Shown: in pieces, positions 1 to 8,635 of the stretch
How the letters are laid out: every line of letters begins with the position of its first letter
Position numbering within the stretch: the stretch's first letter is position 1
Source of the DNA: Bacillus dicomae
GTDB lineage: Bacteria; Bacillota; Bacilli; Bacillales; Bacillaceae_G
Reading direction: 5' to 3'
Assembly: GCF_006494425.1 (NCBI RefSeq)
Contig: NZ_VHIV01000006.1
Span: 124,001-188,000, forward strand
Length of the DNA: 64,000 nt
Position numbers and translations under genes: made by a program
The notes under the pieces: model-generated
What the model saw: only the letters and a program-made list of their open reading frames with translations
The model's database searches: none
What the model was told of the DNA's origin: nothing

Positions 1-308
1 GAAACTGTACTGGAAATTGCAGGTGAGAATTGTAATTTTAAAAACAACGGCTCGAGTAAATGTTTAATGGTTGGTTCCCCTAACCACCCAAGCCCTAAAG
101 CAGTAATTGTAATACCTAGCTGACAGGCCGATAAATATTCATCTAAATTTGAAGTGACCTTTTTAGCTGCCAATGCTCCTCGTCGTTTTTCACTAACGAG
201 TTGATCAATACGACTGCTACGTACCTTAATAATTGCAAACTCAACAGCTACAAAAAAACCTGTTAATGCAATAAGGATGACTACCATCAGTAATTTTAAA
301 ATATCCAC
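1..308 (-). CDS. CNNM/HlyC-CorC family membrane protein (DUF21), partial
   Basis: The gene runs off the left edge, so only the N-terminal ~102 residues are visible. They begin [19 protein letters not shown] and continue [18 protein letters not shown], then a [15 protein letters not shown] stretch. This is the start of the DUF21 transmembrane domain of the CNNM / 'hemolysin C-like' family (TlyC, YhdP, YqhB), which normally continues into two CBS domains and a CorC/HlyC domain. Members are implicated in Mg2+/divalent cation transport at the membrane. The start is read as GTG at 308 with an AAAGGG about 5 nt upstream. A much stronger GGAGG lies at 342-346, separated from the start by a 7-bp hairpin. 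The family call is firm; substrate and total length cannot be seen. Confidence 0.8.
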   Translation of the reverse strand, partial: MDILKLLMVVILIALTGFFVAVEFAIIKVRSSRIDQLVSEKRRGALAAKKVTSNLDEYLSACQLGITITALGLGWLGEPTIKHLLEPLFLKLQFSPAISSTV

Positions 309-315
309 ATATGCC

Positions 316-346
316 CTTTAGCTTTCTTAGCTAAAGTTACACCTCC
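316..346 (-). promoter_or_regulatory. Strong Shine-Dalgarno separated from the GTG start by a hairpin
   Basis: On the minus strand AAAAGGAGGTGTAAC is followed by CTTTAGC-(7 nt)-GCTAAAG (316-336), then AAAGGGCATAT and the GTG. The arms pair perfectly over 7 bp. If the hairpin forms, the strong SD would be about 12 nt from the start instead of 33. This is seen in the sequence; a role in translation is inference. Confidence 0.35.
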
Positions 347-415
347 TTTTAAAAAGAAGTTTCACTTTAGTTTCTTCATTTACTCAAAAGCAACCCTATA
401 TAAAATTCACCAATT

Positions 416-802
416 TCAAACCTCATACAATTCTAAAGGGAGGCCGTCAGGGTCTTGGAAAAAGACGAATTTCTTCTCCGTTATTTCATCAATACGTATT
501 GATTCCGTCTCAACACCACATTCGTTTAAATGCTTCACAGCTTCTTCTATATTTGTAACAGCAAATGCTAAATGTCTAAGTCCAGCTGCTTCTGGGAAAC
601 TCGGCCGCTTTGGCGGATTTGGAAATGAAAATAATTCAATTTGATACGCTTCCCCTACGCATAAATCTAACTTATAAGAATCTCTTTCCTTTCTATATAC
701 TTCATTTATCACTTTAAAACCCAATACCCTAGTATAAAAATCCTTTGACACTTCGTAATTCGAACAAATAATGGCTACGTGGTGCACTCTACTTATATTC
801 AT
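416..802 (-). CDS. VOC (glyoxalase I-like) family protein
   Basis: 128 residues from an ATG at 802; the reading frame continues upstream, but the alignable VOC fold begins at MNISRVHHVAI, and an AAAGGA lies 11 nt before it. The expected metal-ligand pattern of the vicinal-oxygen-chelate fold is present: His in RVHHVAI, Glu in YQIELFSF, His in LRHLAFAV and Glu in LPLELYEV, giving two beta-alpha-beta-beta-beta modules in one chain. The length matches small single-chain glyoxalase/dioxygenase-like proteins of Bacillus such as YwkD/YkcA types. The substrate is unknown; glyoxalase I itself is possible but not shown. It is divergent from nupC, with about 90 bp between starts. Confidence 0.85.
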   Translation of the reverse strand: MNISRVHHVAIICSNYEVSKDFYTRVLGFKVINEVYRKERDSYKLDLCVGEAYQIELFSFPNPPKRPSFPEAAGLRHLAFAVTNIEEAVKHLNECGVETESIRIDEITEKKFVFFQDPDGLPLELYEV

Positions 803-893
803 GATTTCTCTATTCCTTTCTTTACCAAAGATGCATATTCTCCCTTGAAATGAAAAACATATATAGCAGAATATCTCTTTTAGGGGGCTTACT

Positions 894-2072
894 ATGAAAT
901 TTATTACTTTTTTCATGGGACTTATCGTTGTTTTCTTCCTTGCTTATATCGCTAGCAACAATAAGAAACACATTAAATTTAAACCAATTTTCATCATGCT
1001 CATTATACAGTTAATTTTAACCTATTTATTATTAAATACAGAAATCGGCCTCATACTTATTCGGGTCATTTCCAGTCTGTTTACAAAGCTACTCGAGTAT
1101 GCCGCTGATGGTATAAACTTCGTATTTGGAGGGCTTGCCAATAAAGGTGAAATGCCATTCTTCCTTACTGTACTATTACCAATCGTCTTCATTTCCGTTT
1201 TAATTGGTATACTACAACATTTCAAAATACTACCCTTCTTTATTCGTTGGATCGGTTACTTCCTTAGCAAAATAAATGGTCTTGGGAAATTAGAATCTTA
1301 CAACGCTATCGCATCTGCCATTGTCGGCCAATCAGAAGTTTTTATTACGGTAAAAAAACAATTAGCTCAAATTCCAAAGCACCGTCTTTATACACTTTGT
1401 GCTTCTGCCATGTCAACCGTATCTATGTCTATCGTAGGTGCCTATATGACAATGATCGAACCTAAATATGTAGTAACCGCACTCGTTCTCAATTTATTTA
1501 GTGGATTCATTATCGTACTCATCATTAACCCTTACGATGTGAAAGATGAAGAAGATATTTTAGAAATTAAAGGCGAAAAACAAAGCTTTTTTGAAATGCT
1601 TGGAGAATACATTCTAGATGGCTTTCGCGTAGCTATCGTTGTCGGCGCTATGCTCATCGGATTTGTCGCATTAATGAGCTGTATTAATGACCTATTCCTC
1701 ATTATATTCGGCATTACTTTCCAGCAATTGATCGGCTACGTATTTGCGCCCATTGCATTCCTTATTGGTGTACCAAGTTCTGAAATTGTCACAGCTGGTA
1801 GCATTATGGCAACGAAGCTTGTAACGAATGAATTTGTAGCCATGATGGACCTTAGTAAAATTTCGAACAGCCTTTCTCCTCGTACAGTTGGTATCATTTC
1901 TGTTTTCCTCGTTTCTTTTGCCAACTTTTCTTCTATCGGTATTATTTCAGGTGCGGTAAAAGGATTAAACGAAGAACAAGGAAACGTCGTTGCCAGGTTT
2001 GGCCTTAAATTACTATATGGAGCTACTCTCGTTAGCATTTTATCTGCAATTATCGTAAGCATTATGTTGTAA
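894..2072 (+). CDS. nupC: NupC-type nucleoside:cation symporter (CNT family)
   Basis: 392 residues, close to the 393 of B. subtilis NupC. It is strongly hydrophobic with about ten membrane segments. The CNT-family signatures are present: a GQSE element ([13 protein letters not shown]) in the first half and a conserved NEF element ([12 protein letters not shown]) in the second, plus [10 protein letters not shown]. These proteins import nucleosides with H+ or Na+ across the cytoplasmic membrane for salvage. AGGGGG sits 6 nt before the ATG. It appears monocistronic, ending in a terminator at 2124-2164. The family is clear; whether it prefers pyrimidine or purine nucleosides is not visible. Confidence 0.88.
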   Translation: MKFITFFMGLIVVFFLAYIASNNKKHIKFKPIFIMLIIQLILTYLLLNTEIGLILIRVISSLFTKLLEYAADGINFVFGGLANKGEMPFFLTVLLPIVFISVLIGILQHFKILPFFIRWIGYFLSKINGLGKLESYNAIASAIVGQSEVFITVKKQLAQIPKHRLYTLCASAMSTVSMSIVGAYMTMIEPKYVVTALVLNLFSGFIIVLIINPYDVKDEEDILEIKGEKQSFFEMLGEYILDGFRVAIVVGAMLIGFVALMSCINDLFLIIFGITFQQLIGYVFAPIAFLIGVPSSEIVTAGSIMATKLVTNEFVAMMDLSKISNSLSPRTVGIISVFLVSFANFSSIGIISGAVKGLNEEQGNVVARFGLKLLYGATLVSILSAIIVSIML

Positions 2073-2123
2073 TTAGGTAAAATTTTATCATTTTCTTATC
2101 CCTATCTTTTGTATACAATAACG

Positions 2124-2164
2124 AATAGATGTCTTTATAAATAATCAAGACATCTATTTTTTAT
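2124..2164 (+). terminator. Terminator after nupC
   Basis: AATAGATGTCTT pairs with AAGACATCTATT across an 11-nt loop and is followed by a T-run, about 50 nt after the nupC stop. Confidence 0.8.
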
Positions 2165-2259
2165 ACATGTACAATCGCTTTTATTTAGCGTACAATATTT
2201 TTTATGTGTTTGAATACGCTTCTAGATGTATACACTTTGATAGTTTTAAAGGAGAAAAA

Positions 2260-3276
2260 ATGATGAAATCCGATACAAACAAAGATACTCGAGCCAAAAA
2301 AGGACGCTCAAAGAAAAAACGCCTACTTTGGTTCCTTCTTATTCCATTACTGATTATAGCACTTGGAGCAGGAGGATATTCCTTCCATATATACAGTAAA
2401 GCAAAGTCTGTATTAAGTAATGCCTATTCTGAACTGGGCCGCGGAGATAAATCCAGCAAACGTGAAAAAGCCGTGAAACCTATGACTGACAACATTTCTG
2501 TACTTATTATGGGTGTTGATGAAAGCGAAATCAGGGATAAGAATTACGGAAAAGCAACTCGTACAGATGCGCTATTACTTGCAACAATTAATAAAAATGA
2601 TAAATCTGTTAAGCTTGTCAGTATTCCACGTGACTCACGTGTCTACATTAAATCACGTGATAAATACGATAAAATTACACATGCGCACGTATTCGGTGGT
2701 GTGGACAGCACAATTGACACGGTAGAGAACTTTTTGGATGTTCCAGTTGACTACTATGTAAAATTCAACTTTAAATCCTTTATTAAAATTGTCGATTCCC
2801 TTGGTGGTATTACTGTCGATGTTCCAGTTGAGTTCACAGAACAAAACAGCAAAGACGAACCTGATGCAATTCATCTGAAAAAAGGACGTCAACATTTAAA
2901 TGGAGAAGAGGCGTTAGCACTAGCTAGAACTCGTCATATCGATAGTGATTATATGCGCGGACAACGACAACAGCTTGTTCTAGAAGCTATTGCTAAAAAA
3001 GCACTATCTCTTAATTCCATTAATAAAATTGGTGGCCTATTAGATGCTGTCGATAAAGACTTAAAAACCAATTTAACTTTTGATGATATGATGACAATTG
3101 CCAAAAACTCAATGGATTCCAATTTAAAGATGGACAAAATGCAAGTAGACGGCACTGATAAATATATAAATGGTATTTATTATTACGTTCCAAATGAAAC
3201 AAGCGTCAATAATATTTCGACGACATTACAAGAACATCTCGGTGTCACGAATAAAAATGAACATAAAAAATTATAA
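2260..3276 (+). CDS. LytR-CpsA-Psr (LCP) family glycopolymer transferase
   Basis: 338 residues from the ATG at 2260, chosen because AAAGGAG lies just upstream; the frame stays open upstream but without a ribosome site. A short Lys/Arg-rich cytoplasmic tail (KKGRSKKKR) precedes one membrane helix (LLWFLLIPLLIIALGAGGY), then an extracellular LCP domain. Conserved elements include NISVLIMGVDES, the Arg/Asp-rich RTDALLLATIN, SIPRDSRVYI and LARTRHIDSDYMRGQRQQ. LCP enzymes attach wall teichoic acid or other anionic polymers to peptidoglycan at the outer face of the membrane. It is followed by a VanW-family gene, so this stretch is envelope-related. Confidence 0.9.
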   Translation: MMKSDTNKDTRAKKGRSKKKRLLWFLLIPLLIIALGAGGYSFHIYSKAKSVLSNAYSELGRGDKSSKREKAVKPMTDNISVLIMGVDESEIRDKNYGKATRTDALLLATINKNDKSVKLVSIPRDSRVYIKSRDKYDKITHAHVFGGVDSTIDTVENFLDVPVDYYVKFNFKSFIKIVDSLGGITVDVPVEFTEQNSKDEPDAIHLKKGRQHLNGEEALALARTRHIDSDYMRGQRQQLVLEAIAKKALSLNSINKIGGLLDAVDKDLKTNLTFDDMMTIAKNSMDSNLKMDKMQVDGTDKYINGIYYYVPNETSVNNISTTLQEHLGVTNKNEHKKL

Positions 3277-3314
3277 TAAAAAGGCTGCTAGATCTTTCTA
3301 GACAGCCTTTTTAT
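3276..3314 (+). terminator. Terminator after the LCP gene
   Basis: AAAAAGGCTGCTAGA pairs with TCTAGACAGCCTTTTT (one mismatch) right after the stop codon, followed by TTAT. Confidence 0.85.
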
Positions 3315-3365
3315 TATAATTCCCAACATATTTCTCGTACATATTGTGACAAAAAGAGACAATTA

Positions 3366-3426
3366 TTACACCAATGTAACATTTTTTATAAAAACATTAC
3401 ACACATAGTGGAAATAATAGTATACT
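3366..3426 (+). promoter_or_regulatory. Palindrome TTACA-N4-TGTAA with downstream TATACT before the VanW gene
   Basis: TTACACCAATGTAA (3366-3379) is an inverted repeat differing by one base from the element ahead of three micro-genes in this window. A TATACT lies at 3421-3426, 55 nt after the start of the palindrome (58 nt in the micro-genes). The CGAT found in the other copies is absent. It could be a regulator site or part of the promoter for the VanW-family gene at 3511. Confidence 0.35.
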
Positions 3427-3510
3427 AGTACGTACATACTGTTATTTTCATCATTTTTATACAAAAAATGTAATACATATATTTATACAAAAATTTCTGG
3501 GGGGAAATAG

Positions 3511-4773
3511 ATGAAGCTAAGTAAAATACTGATCGGTTCTGCAATTGCTGGGGGCATATTACTTTGTGTAGGCGGTGTTGGCGGATATCAATATGTATCC
3601 AAACTAAATAATCAATTAGATACTACTGCATTACCAAATACTACATTTGAAGGTATTTCTCTCGACGGAAAAAATAAAAAAGATATTCAAGCCATTATTA
3701 ATCAAAAGATAACTGAGTTAGATCAAAAATCACTTACTTACATATTCCAAAATGATAAACAAACTTACACATGGAAAGATTTAGGGGTAAATTATAAAGA
3801 AAAAGATATTATCGACAAAATCTTTAAAGAACAAGAAGGAAACGCAATGAATCGTTACAAAATGCGGAAGCAAGCTGAAAACGGTGAATTAAAACGCGAC
3901 TATAAATTAACACCTCAAGTAAATACAACTGCTTATGAAAGCTTTATGAAGGATAAATATAATGAAATATTAAAAAATCCTGTTAATGCAGAATTAAGTA
4001 TTGAAGGCACTAAAGTAAATATTAGCCAAAGTCAAAATGGAGAAAAAATTGATAAAGGCAAGTTAACTGATTTAACGCAACAAGCCATTACTTCTGGCAC
4101 ATCCGACGTTACGTTACCAGTTACACTATTAAAACCTGAACGTTCTACAGAAGATATACAGAAAATGGGGATTAAAGAAGTAATCGCTGAATATTCGACT
4201 CCAATGGCTGGTCGTAATGGGAATCAATCCTTTAATGTAAATAAGTCAGCTAATACTTTAAGTGGCGTTATTGTCGCACCTGATGAAACATTTAGTTTTA
4301 ATGGCCGCGTTGGCGTAACGGATGCTGCACATGGTTATAAATCCGCAGCCGTATATTCACAAGGTAAGGTTATACAAAGTGCAGGCGGAGGCGTTTGCCA
4401 AGTTAGTAGTACTTTATATAGCGCCGCTTTAAGGGCAGATTTAGGAATTGTTTCTCGAAGTAATCATTCTATGCCCGTAAATTATTTACCACTTGGGCAA
4501 GATGCAGCAGTGGCAGATTATGGTCCAGATTTAAAATTTAAAAACAATACAGGCAATCATATTTATATTCAGGCATTTTCAAATGGAGGTAGTATTACTA
4601 CACGTATTTTCGGTACAAATACTGGTAAAAATGTTGAAGTTTCTTCTCAAGTAGTTAGTAGGACCGGTGATAAAATAACAGCAGTTACGTATAAAAAAGT
4701 AACACAAAACGGTGAAGTACTATCTAATGGACAAATTTCAAAAAGCGTATATAAAAGCGCTCCAACACAATGA
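3511..4773 (+). CDS. VanW family protein, membrane-anchored, exported
   Basis: 420 residues. One N-terminal membrane helix (residues ~5-27) anchors an outer-face protein. Two YoaR/PG-binding-4-like regions (roughly 40-210) precede a VanW domain (~225-350) with its usual blocks: APDETFSFNGRVG, SAGGGVCQVSSTLY, NHSMPVNYLPLG and DYGPDLKFKNNT. The C-terminal ~70 residues are beta-rich and G5-like in feel. VanW accompanies some vancomycin-resistance clusters, but its role is unknown; in Bacillus these are chromosomal envelope proteins without a resistance link. GGGGGG lies 7 nt upstream of the ATG. No van genes are nearby, so resistance should not be inferred. Confidence 0.85.
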   Translation: MKLSKILIGSAIAGGILLCVGGVGGYQYVSKLNNQLDTTALPNTTFEGISLDGKNKKDIQAIINQKITELDQKSLTYIFQNDKQTYTWKDLGVNYKEKDIIDKIFKEQEGNAMNRYKMRKQAENGELKRDYKLTPQVNTTAYESFMKDKYNEILKNPVNAELSIEGTKVNISQSQNGEKIDKGKLTDLTQQAITSGTSDVTLPVTLLKPERSTEDIQKMGIKEVIAEYSTPMAGRNGNQSFNVNKSANTLSGVIVAPDETFSFNGRVGVTDAAHGYKSAAVYSQGKVIQSAGGGVCQVSSTLYSAALRADLGIVSRSNHSMPVNYLPLGQDAAVADYGPDLKFKNNTGNHIYIQAFSNGGSITTRIFGTNTGKNVEVSSQVVSRTGDKITAVTYKKVTQNGEVLSNGQISKSVYKSAPTQ

Positions 4774-4790
4774 GGTACTATTAAACCAAC

Positions 4791-4820
4791 AAAAAAAGGC
4801 GTGATCTACTCACTCCTTTT
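4791..4820. terminator. Bidirectional terminator between vanW-like and immunity genes
   Basis: AAAAAAGGCGTGA pairs with TCACTCCTTTTT with one mismatch. A/T-rich flanks serve both converging genes. Confidence 0.6.
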
Positions 4821-5082
4821 TCTTTTGCAATAATAATAAAAAGGTTGCAAGATGGTCTTTCGTTTCTTCTAAAGACCACATACGATTCCCTTGCTTCGCA
4901 GCTAATACACATGCCTCTTCCCAAGCGTCCTTTTTCTTCATATATAATAATTCATCGCGTAATTTCAAAACCATTTCTTCATCTTCTTGCTCTATAAATT
5001 CTTCCATCACGCCTACTATTTCATCTTCATGGATACTTAACGTACAGTACGATTTGAGAAAATATTGTAATGTCGTATACAT
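4810..5082 (-). CDS. Probable immunity protein for the adjacent RNase A-like toxin (CdiI-like)
   Basis: 90 residues, acidic in the first half (EDEIVGVMEEFIEQEDEE), predicted all-alpha, with no signal peptide, so cytoplasmic. It starts 15 nt after the stop of the RNase A-like lipoprotein, the usual toxin-then-immunity order, with GAAGGGAG as ribosome site. The N-terminal pattern 'LxxFLxSYxxLxxxEDExxxVMEEFI' resembles small CdiI-type contact-inhibition immunity proteins (the CdiI_2 group, from memory). Size, charge and position support neutralisation of a basic ribonuclease; the homology itself is only a weak pattern match. If unrelated to the toxin, it remains a hypothetical protein. Confidence 0.6.
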   Translation of the reverse strand: MYTTLQYFLKSYCTLSIHEDEIVGVMEEFIEQEDEEMVLKLRDELLYMKKKDAWEEACVLAAKQGNRMWSLEETKDHLATFLLLLQKKKE

Positions 5083-5097
5083 ATTTACTCTCCCTTC

Positions 5098-5619
5098 TTA
5101 TTTATCAGATGGATAAGAAGTAATGATCTTATACCCTAAATCTCCTGATTTATCTCTCGCTAAAACAGTAACAGTTTTTACTAACTTGTCTTTTACACTC
5201 ATATTTTTCTTTATTACCGTTTTTCCAACCGGGAATGAATGAGTTGTATTTAATACGAGACGAGCCTCTTTAGAATTTTTCAGCCACTCTTGAATTTCCT
5301 TATCATGCTGCTTCAAACTATCCTTTACAGCTTTCGTCGCTGTTTCCTTATCATAGTATGTACTTGCCGCGGATACTTTATCTGTCTTCAAGCGATTCTT
5401 CAAATCCTCTTCTGATTTGCCTACATGTCTTTCAATCGTATGACCATTTTTAGGTGGCCCTTCCATTTCATCTAAAATATTATCACTAATTTTTTCTACT
5501 GATGTCGATTGATTCCCTGTTTGTTTCTCTGTTTTTTGTTCTTTTCCTGCACATCCACTTAAGATCAGCATTAACGCCAATAAACTACTCAAGAAAAGAC
5601 TACTTATTCGTTTCATCAT
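5098..5619 (-). CDS. Lipoprotein with bacterial RNase A-like (CdiA-CT type) toxin domain
   Basis: 173 residues. Residues 1-23 are a lipoprotein signal with lipobox LSGC (Cys23), followed by a short linker (24-55). Residues ~58-173 match the bacterial RNase A-like domain (RNAse_A_bac), known from the CDI toxin of Yersinia kristensenii. The catalytic pattern of that toxin, His...(11)...Arg and a C-terminal Thr-x-Tyr, is present here as His65, Arg76, Thr167 and Tyr169, with the same 11-residue spacing and the family-like ITSYP ending. A small probable immunity gene follows. Two ATGs are adjacent (5619, 5616); the second is better spaced from AGAGGTG. The activity would be RNA cleavage outside the producer or in neighbours; that is inference. 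Confidence 0.8.
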   Translation of the reverse strand: MMKRISSLFLSSLLALMLILSGCAGKEQKTEKQTGNQSTSVEKISDNILDEMEGPPKNGHTIERHVGKSEEDLKNRLKTDKVSAASTYYDKETATKAVKDSLKQHDKEIQEWLKNSKEARLVLNTTHSFPVGKTVIKKNMSVKDKLVKTVTVLARDKSGDLGYKIITSYPSDK

Positions 5620-5812
5620 ATCACCTCTTTCATGATTATTATCGTAACTCCACTAAAAGTCAATTTCACACCGAAAAAACATACACATTTTTTAAATTCC
5701 TCATCTATTTTGCCATATTACCACCTATTTTTCATAAAACCGCTATTTTCGCTTCTTATATAAATATACCCCTATGTTTTTATGATTATTCCCCAAATTA
5801 AAATACCTATTG

Positions 5813-5858
5813 AAACACCAATAAAACCCTTTAAAATAAGGATTTTATTGGTGTTTTT
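5813..5858 (+). terminator. Orphan rho-independent terminator between divergent genes
   Basis: AAACACCAATAAAA and TTTTATTGGTGTTT are exact complements around a 16-nt loop and are followed by T-rich sequence on the plus strand. No annotated gene reads into it from the left, so it implies a short plus-strand transcript starting between 5640 and 5810, or a leader attenuator. Confidence 0.6.
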
Positions 5859-5957
5859 TAAAAAGTAAAATATACCCCTCTTTCCATATACCCAATACCT
5901 ACATAAGGTATGTGAATGGTGTTTTTTAACGTTTTTCTACATTATGTAAATTTGTAC

Positions 5958-5986
5958 TTGCCTACACAATGGAAATATGGTGTAAT
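5958..5986 (+). promoter_or_regulatory. Sigma-A-like promoter for the DedA-family gene
   Basis: TTGCCT at 5958-5963 and TGTAAT at 5981-5986, 17 nt apart, end 26 nt before the ATG. Confidence 0.5.
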
Positions 5987-6012
5987 GCAAAAAAAGATAA
6001 GGATTTTAAACA

Positions 6013-6561
6013 ATGGCTGAAACAATTCAAAATTTCTTAACAGACTATTATTCAATTGCAATTCCACTTAGTATCTTAATCAACATAGTCATTAGTCTTT
6101 TAGGTGTTATTCCTAGTATTTTTTTGACCGCTATTAACATACAGCTCTTTGGTGTAACAAATGGCACACTCATTTCGATCGTAGGCGAAGCATTAGGGGC
6201 TATTATCTCGTTTTATATTTATCGTATAGGCCTTCAGAAATTCACTCACAGCAAAGTAAATAAGTACCCAAAGGTAGAACGCCTCCTTTATGTAGAAGGT
6301 AGAGAGGCCTTTCTACTCGTTCTATCGTTTCGACTGATACCTTTCATCCCATCCAGTATCGTGACTTTATTTGCAGCTCTAGGGACAATGTCATTACTCT
6401 CCTTCAGTATTGCCAGTACAATAGGTAAAATACCGGCCTTATTGATCGAAGTATATTCGGCATACCAAGTTATGAACGGAACAAATGAAGCGAAGTGGAT
6501 TGTTACAATCGCAGGTTGTATCGGATTATATTATTTGTGGAAAAAATGGAGAAAAAAATAA
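6013..6561 (+). CDS. DedA/TVP38-type (VTT domain) membrane protein
   Basis: 182 residues, mostly hydrophobic. The VTT (SNARE-associated Golgi/DedA) pattern is visible: a first half with re-entrant helices (SLLGVIPSIFLTAINIQLFG, GEALGAIISFYIYRIG), then LVLSFRLIPFIPSSIVTLFAALG, the conserved R-x-x-P-x-x-P block of the family, and a last helix ending in WKKWRKK. VTT proteins act as lipid scramblases or flippases and support membrane homeostasis. AAGGA is 10 nt before the ATG. The gene ends in a terminator shared with nprA. Family confident; substrate unknown. Confidence 0.82.
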   Translation: MAETIQNFLTDYYSIAIPLSILINIVISLLGVIPSIFLTAINIQLFGVTNGTLISIVGEALGAIISFYIYRIGLQKFTHSKVNKYPKVERLLYVEGREAFLLVLSFRLIPFIPSSIVTLFAALGTMSLLSFSIASTIGKIPALLIEVYSAYQVMNGTNEAKWIVTIAGCIGLYYLWKKWRKK

Positions 6562-6590
6562 AGAAGGAGCATAGGCTCCTTCTTTATTTT
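6557..6590. terminator. Bidirectional terminator between VTT gene and nprA
   Basis: AATAAAGAAGGAGC pairs perfectly with GCTCCTTCTTTATT, with T-runs on both strands. Confidence 0.85.
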
Positions 6591-6624
6591 TGAGATATTT
6601 TCTTAATAGCTATCCTTTAAATCC

Positions 6625-8367
<1,743 letters not shown>

Positions 8368-8423
8368 TCATATTAGCATTATGTTTCCACTATTAATATA
8401 CTAAAAATTCAAATAATTATTTT

Positions 8424-8446
8424 CTCAAGTTTTGTAGAATTTTGAG
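8424..8446 (-). promoter_or_regulatory. Candidate NprR operator in the nprA promoter region
   Basis: CTCAA and TTGAG form the ends of a 23-bp imperfect dyad about 100 bp upstream of nprA. An AT-rich TATATTAAT that could be the -10 follows about 25 nt closer to the gene. The position fits an activator site, and NprR is the known activator of nprA. I cannot confirm that this is the published box. Confidence 0.35.
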
Positions 8447-8457
8447 GAACAAATATT

Positions 8458-8492
8458 GAAAAACCCCTTTCCGATTGGGAAGGGGTTTTTAA
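8458..8492 (-). terminator. Terminator after nprX
   Basis: AAAAACCCCTT pairs with AAGGGGTTTTT, ending 1 nt from the nprX stop codon. It separates the nprR-nprX transcript from nprA. Confidence 0.85.
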
Positions 8493-8621
8493 TTATGAAT
8501 TAATTTGTTGAACTGTTTTAGCTTCTTGACCAAGAGTATCTGGCTTCCATGCATACTGAATATCCAATACCACCGCCGCAATCGCCATAACTACAAATGT
8601 TCCTGCAATTAACTTTTTCAT
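8493..8621 (-). CDS. nprX: NprX signalling pro-peptide of the NprR quorum-sensing pair
   Basis: 42 codons starting MKKLIAGTFVVMAIAAVV and ending LGQEAKTVQQINS. It has a Lys-Lys/hydrophobic export signal (residues 1-20) and then a short polar tail. It starts 14 nt after the nprR stop with AAGGAGGAG upstream. Position and architecture identify it as NprX, which is secreted, cleaved and re-imported by oligopeptide permeases to bind NprR. The active heptapeptide described for B. thuringiensis is SKPDIVG; the matching segment here is WKPDTLG (residues 25-31), so this strain carries a different pherotype. The identification rests on synteny and the KPD core. Confidence 0.9.
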   Translation of the reverse strand: MKKLIAGTFVVMAIAAVVLDIQYAWKPDTLGQEAKTVQQINS

Positions 8622-8635
8622 ATTATTTCTCCTCC

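Larger units (their letters stand above)
5620..6012. other. Gene-free 393 bp: orphan terminator plus promoter for the DedA gene
   Basis: No supported coding sequence. The stretch holds a perfect 14-bp hairpin with T-run (5813-5856), and a sigma-A-like promoter TTGCCT (5958) and TGTAAT (5981) with 17-nt spacing that should drive the gene at 6013. The remainder is AT-rich. Confidence 0.6.

Noticed and set aside
2653-2895. Antisense open frame of 80 codons within the LCP gene
   Set aside because: It lies wholly inside a well-supported gene, has no ribosome site and no family features.
3511-4773. VanW as evidence for glycopeptide resistance
   Set aside because: No vanHAX, vanRS or other resistance genes; VanW proteins are common chromosomal envelope proteins in Bacillus.
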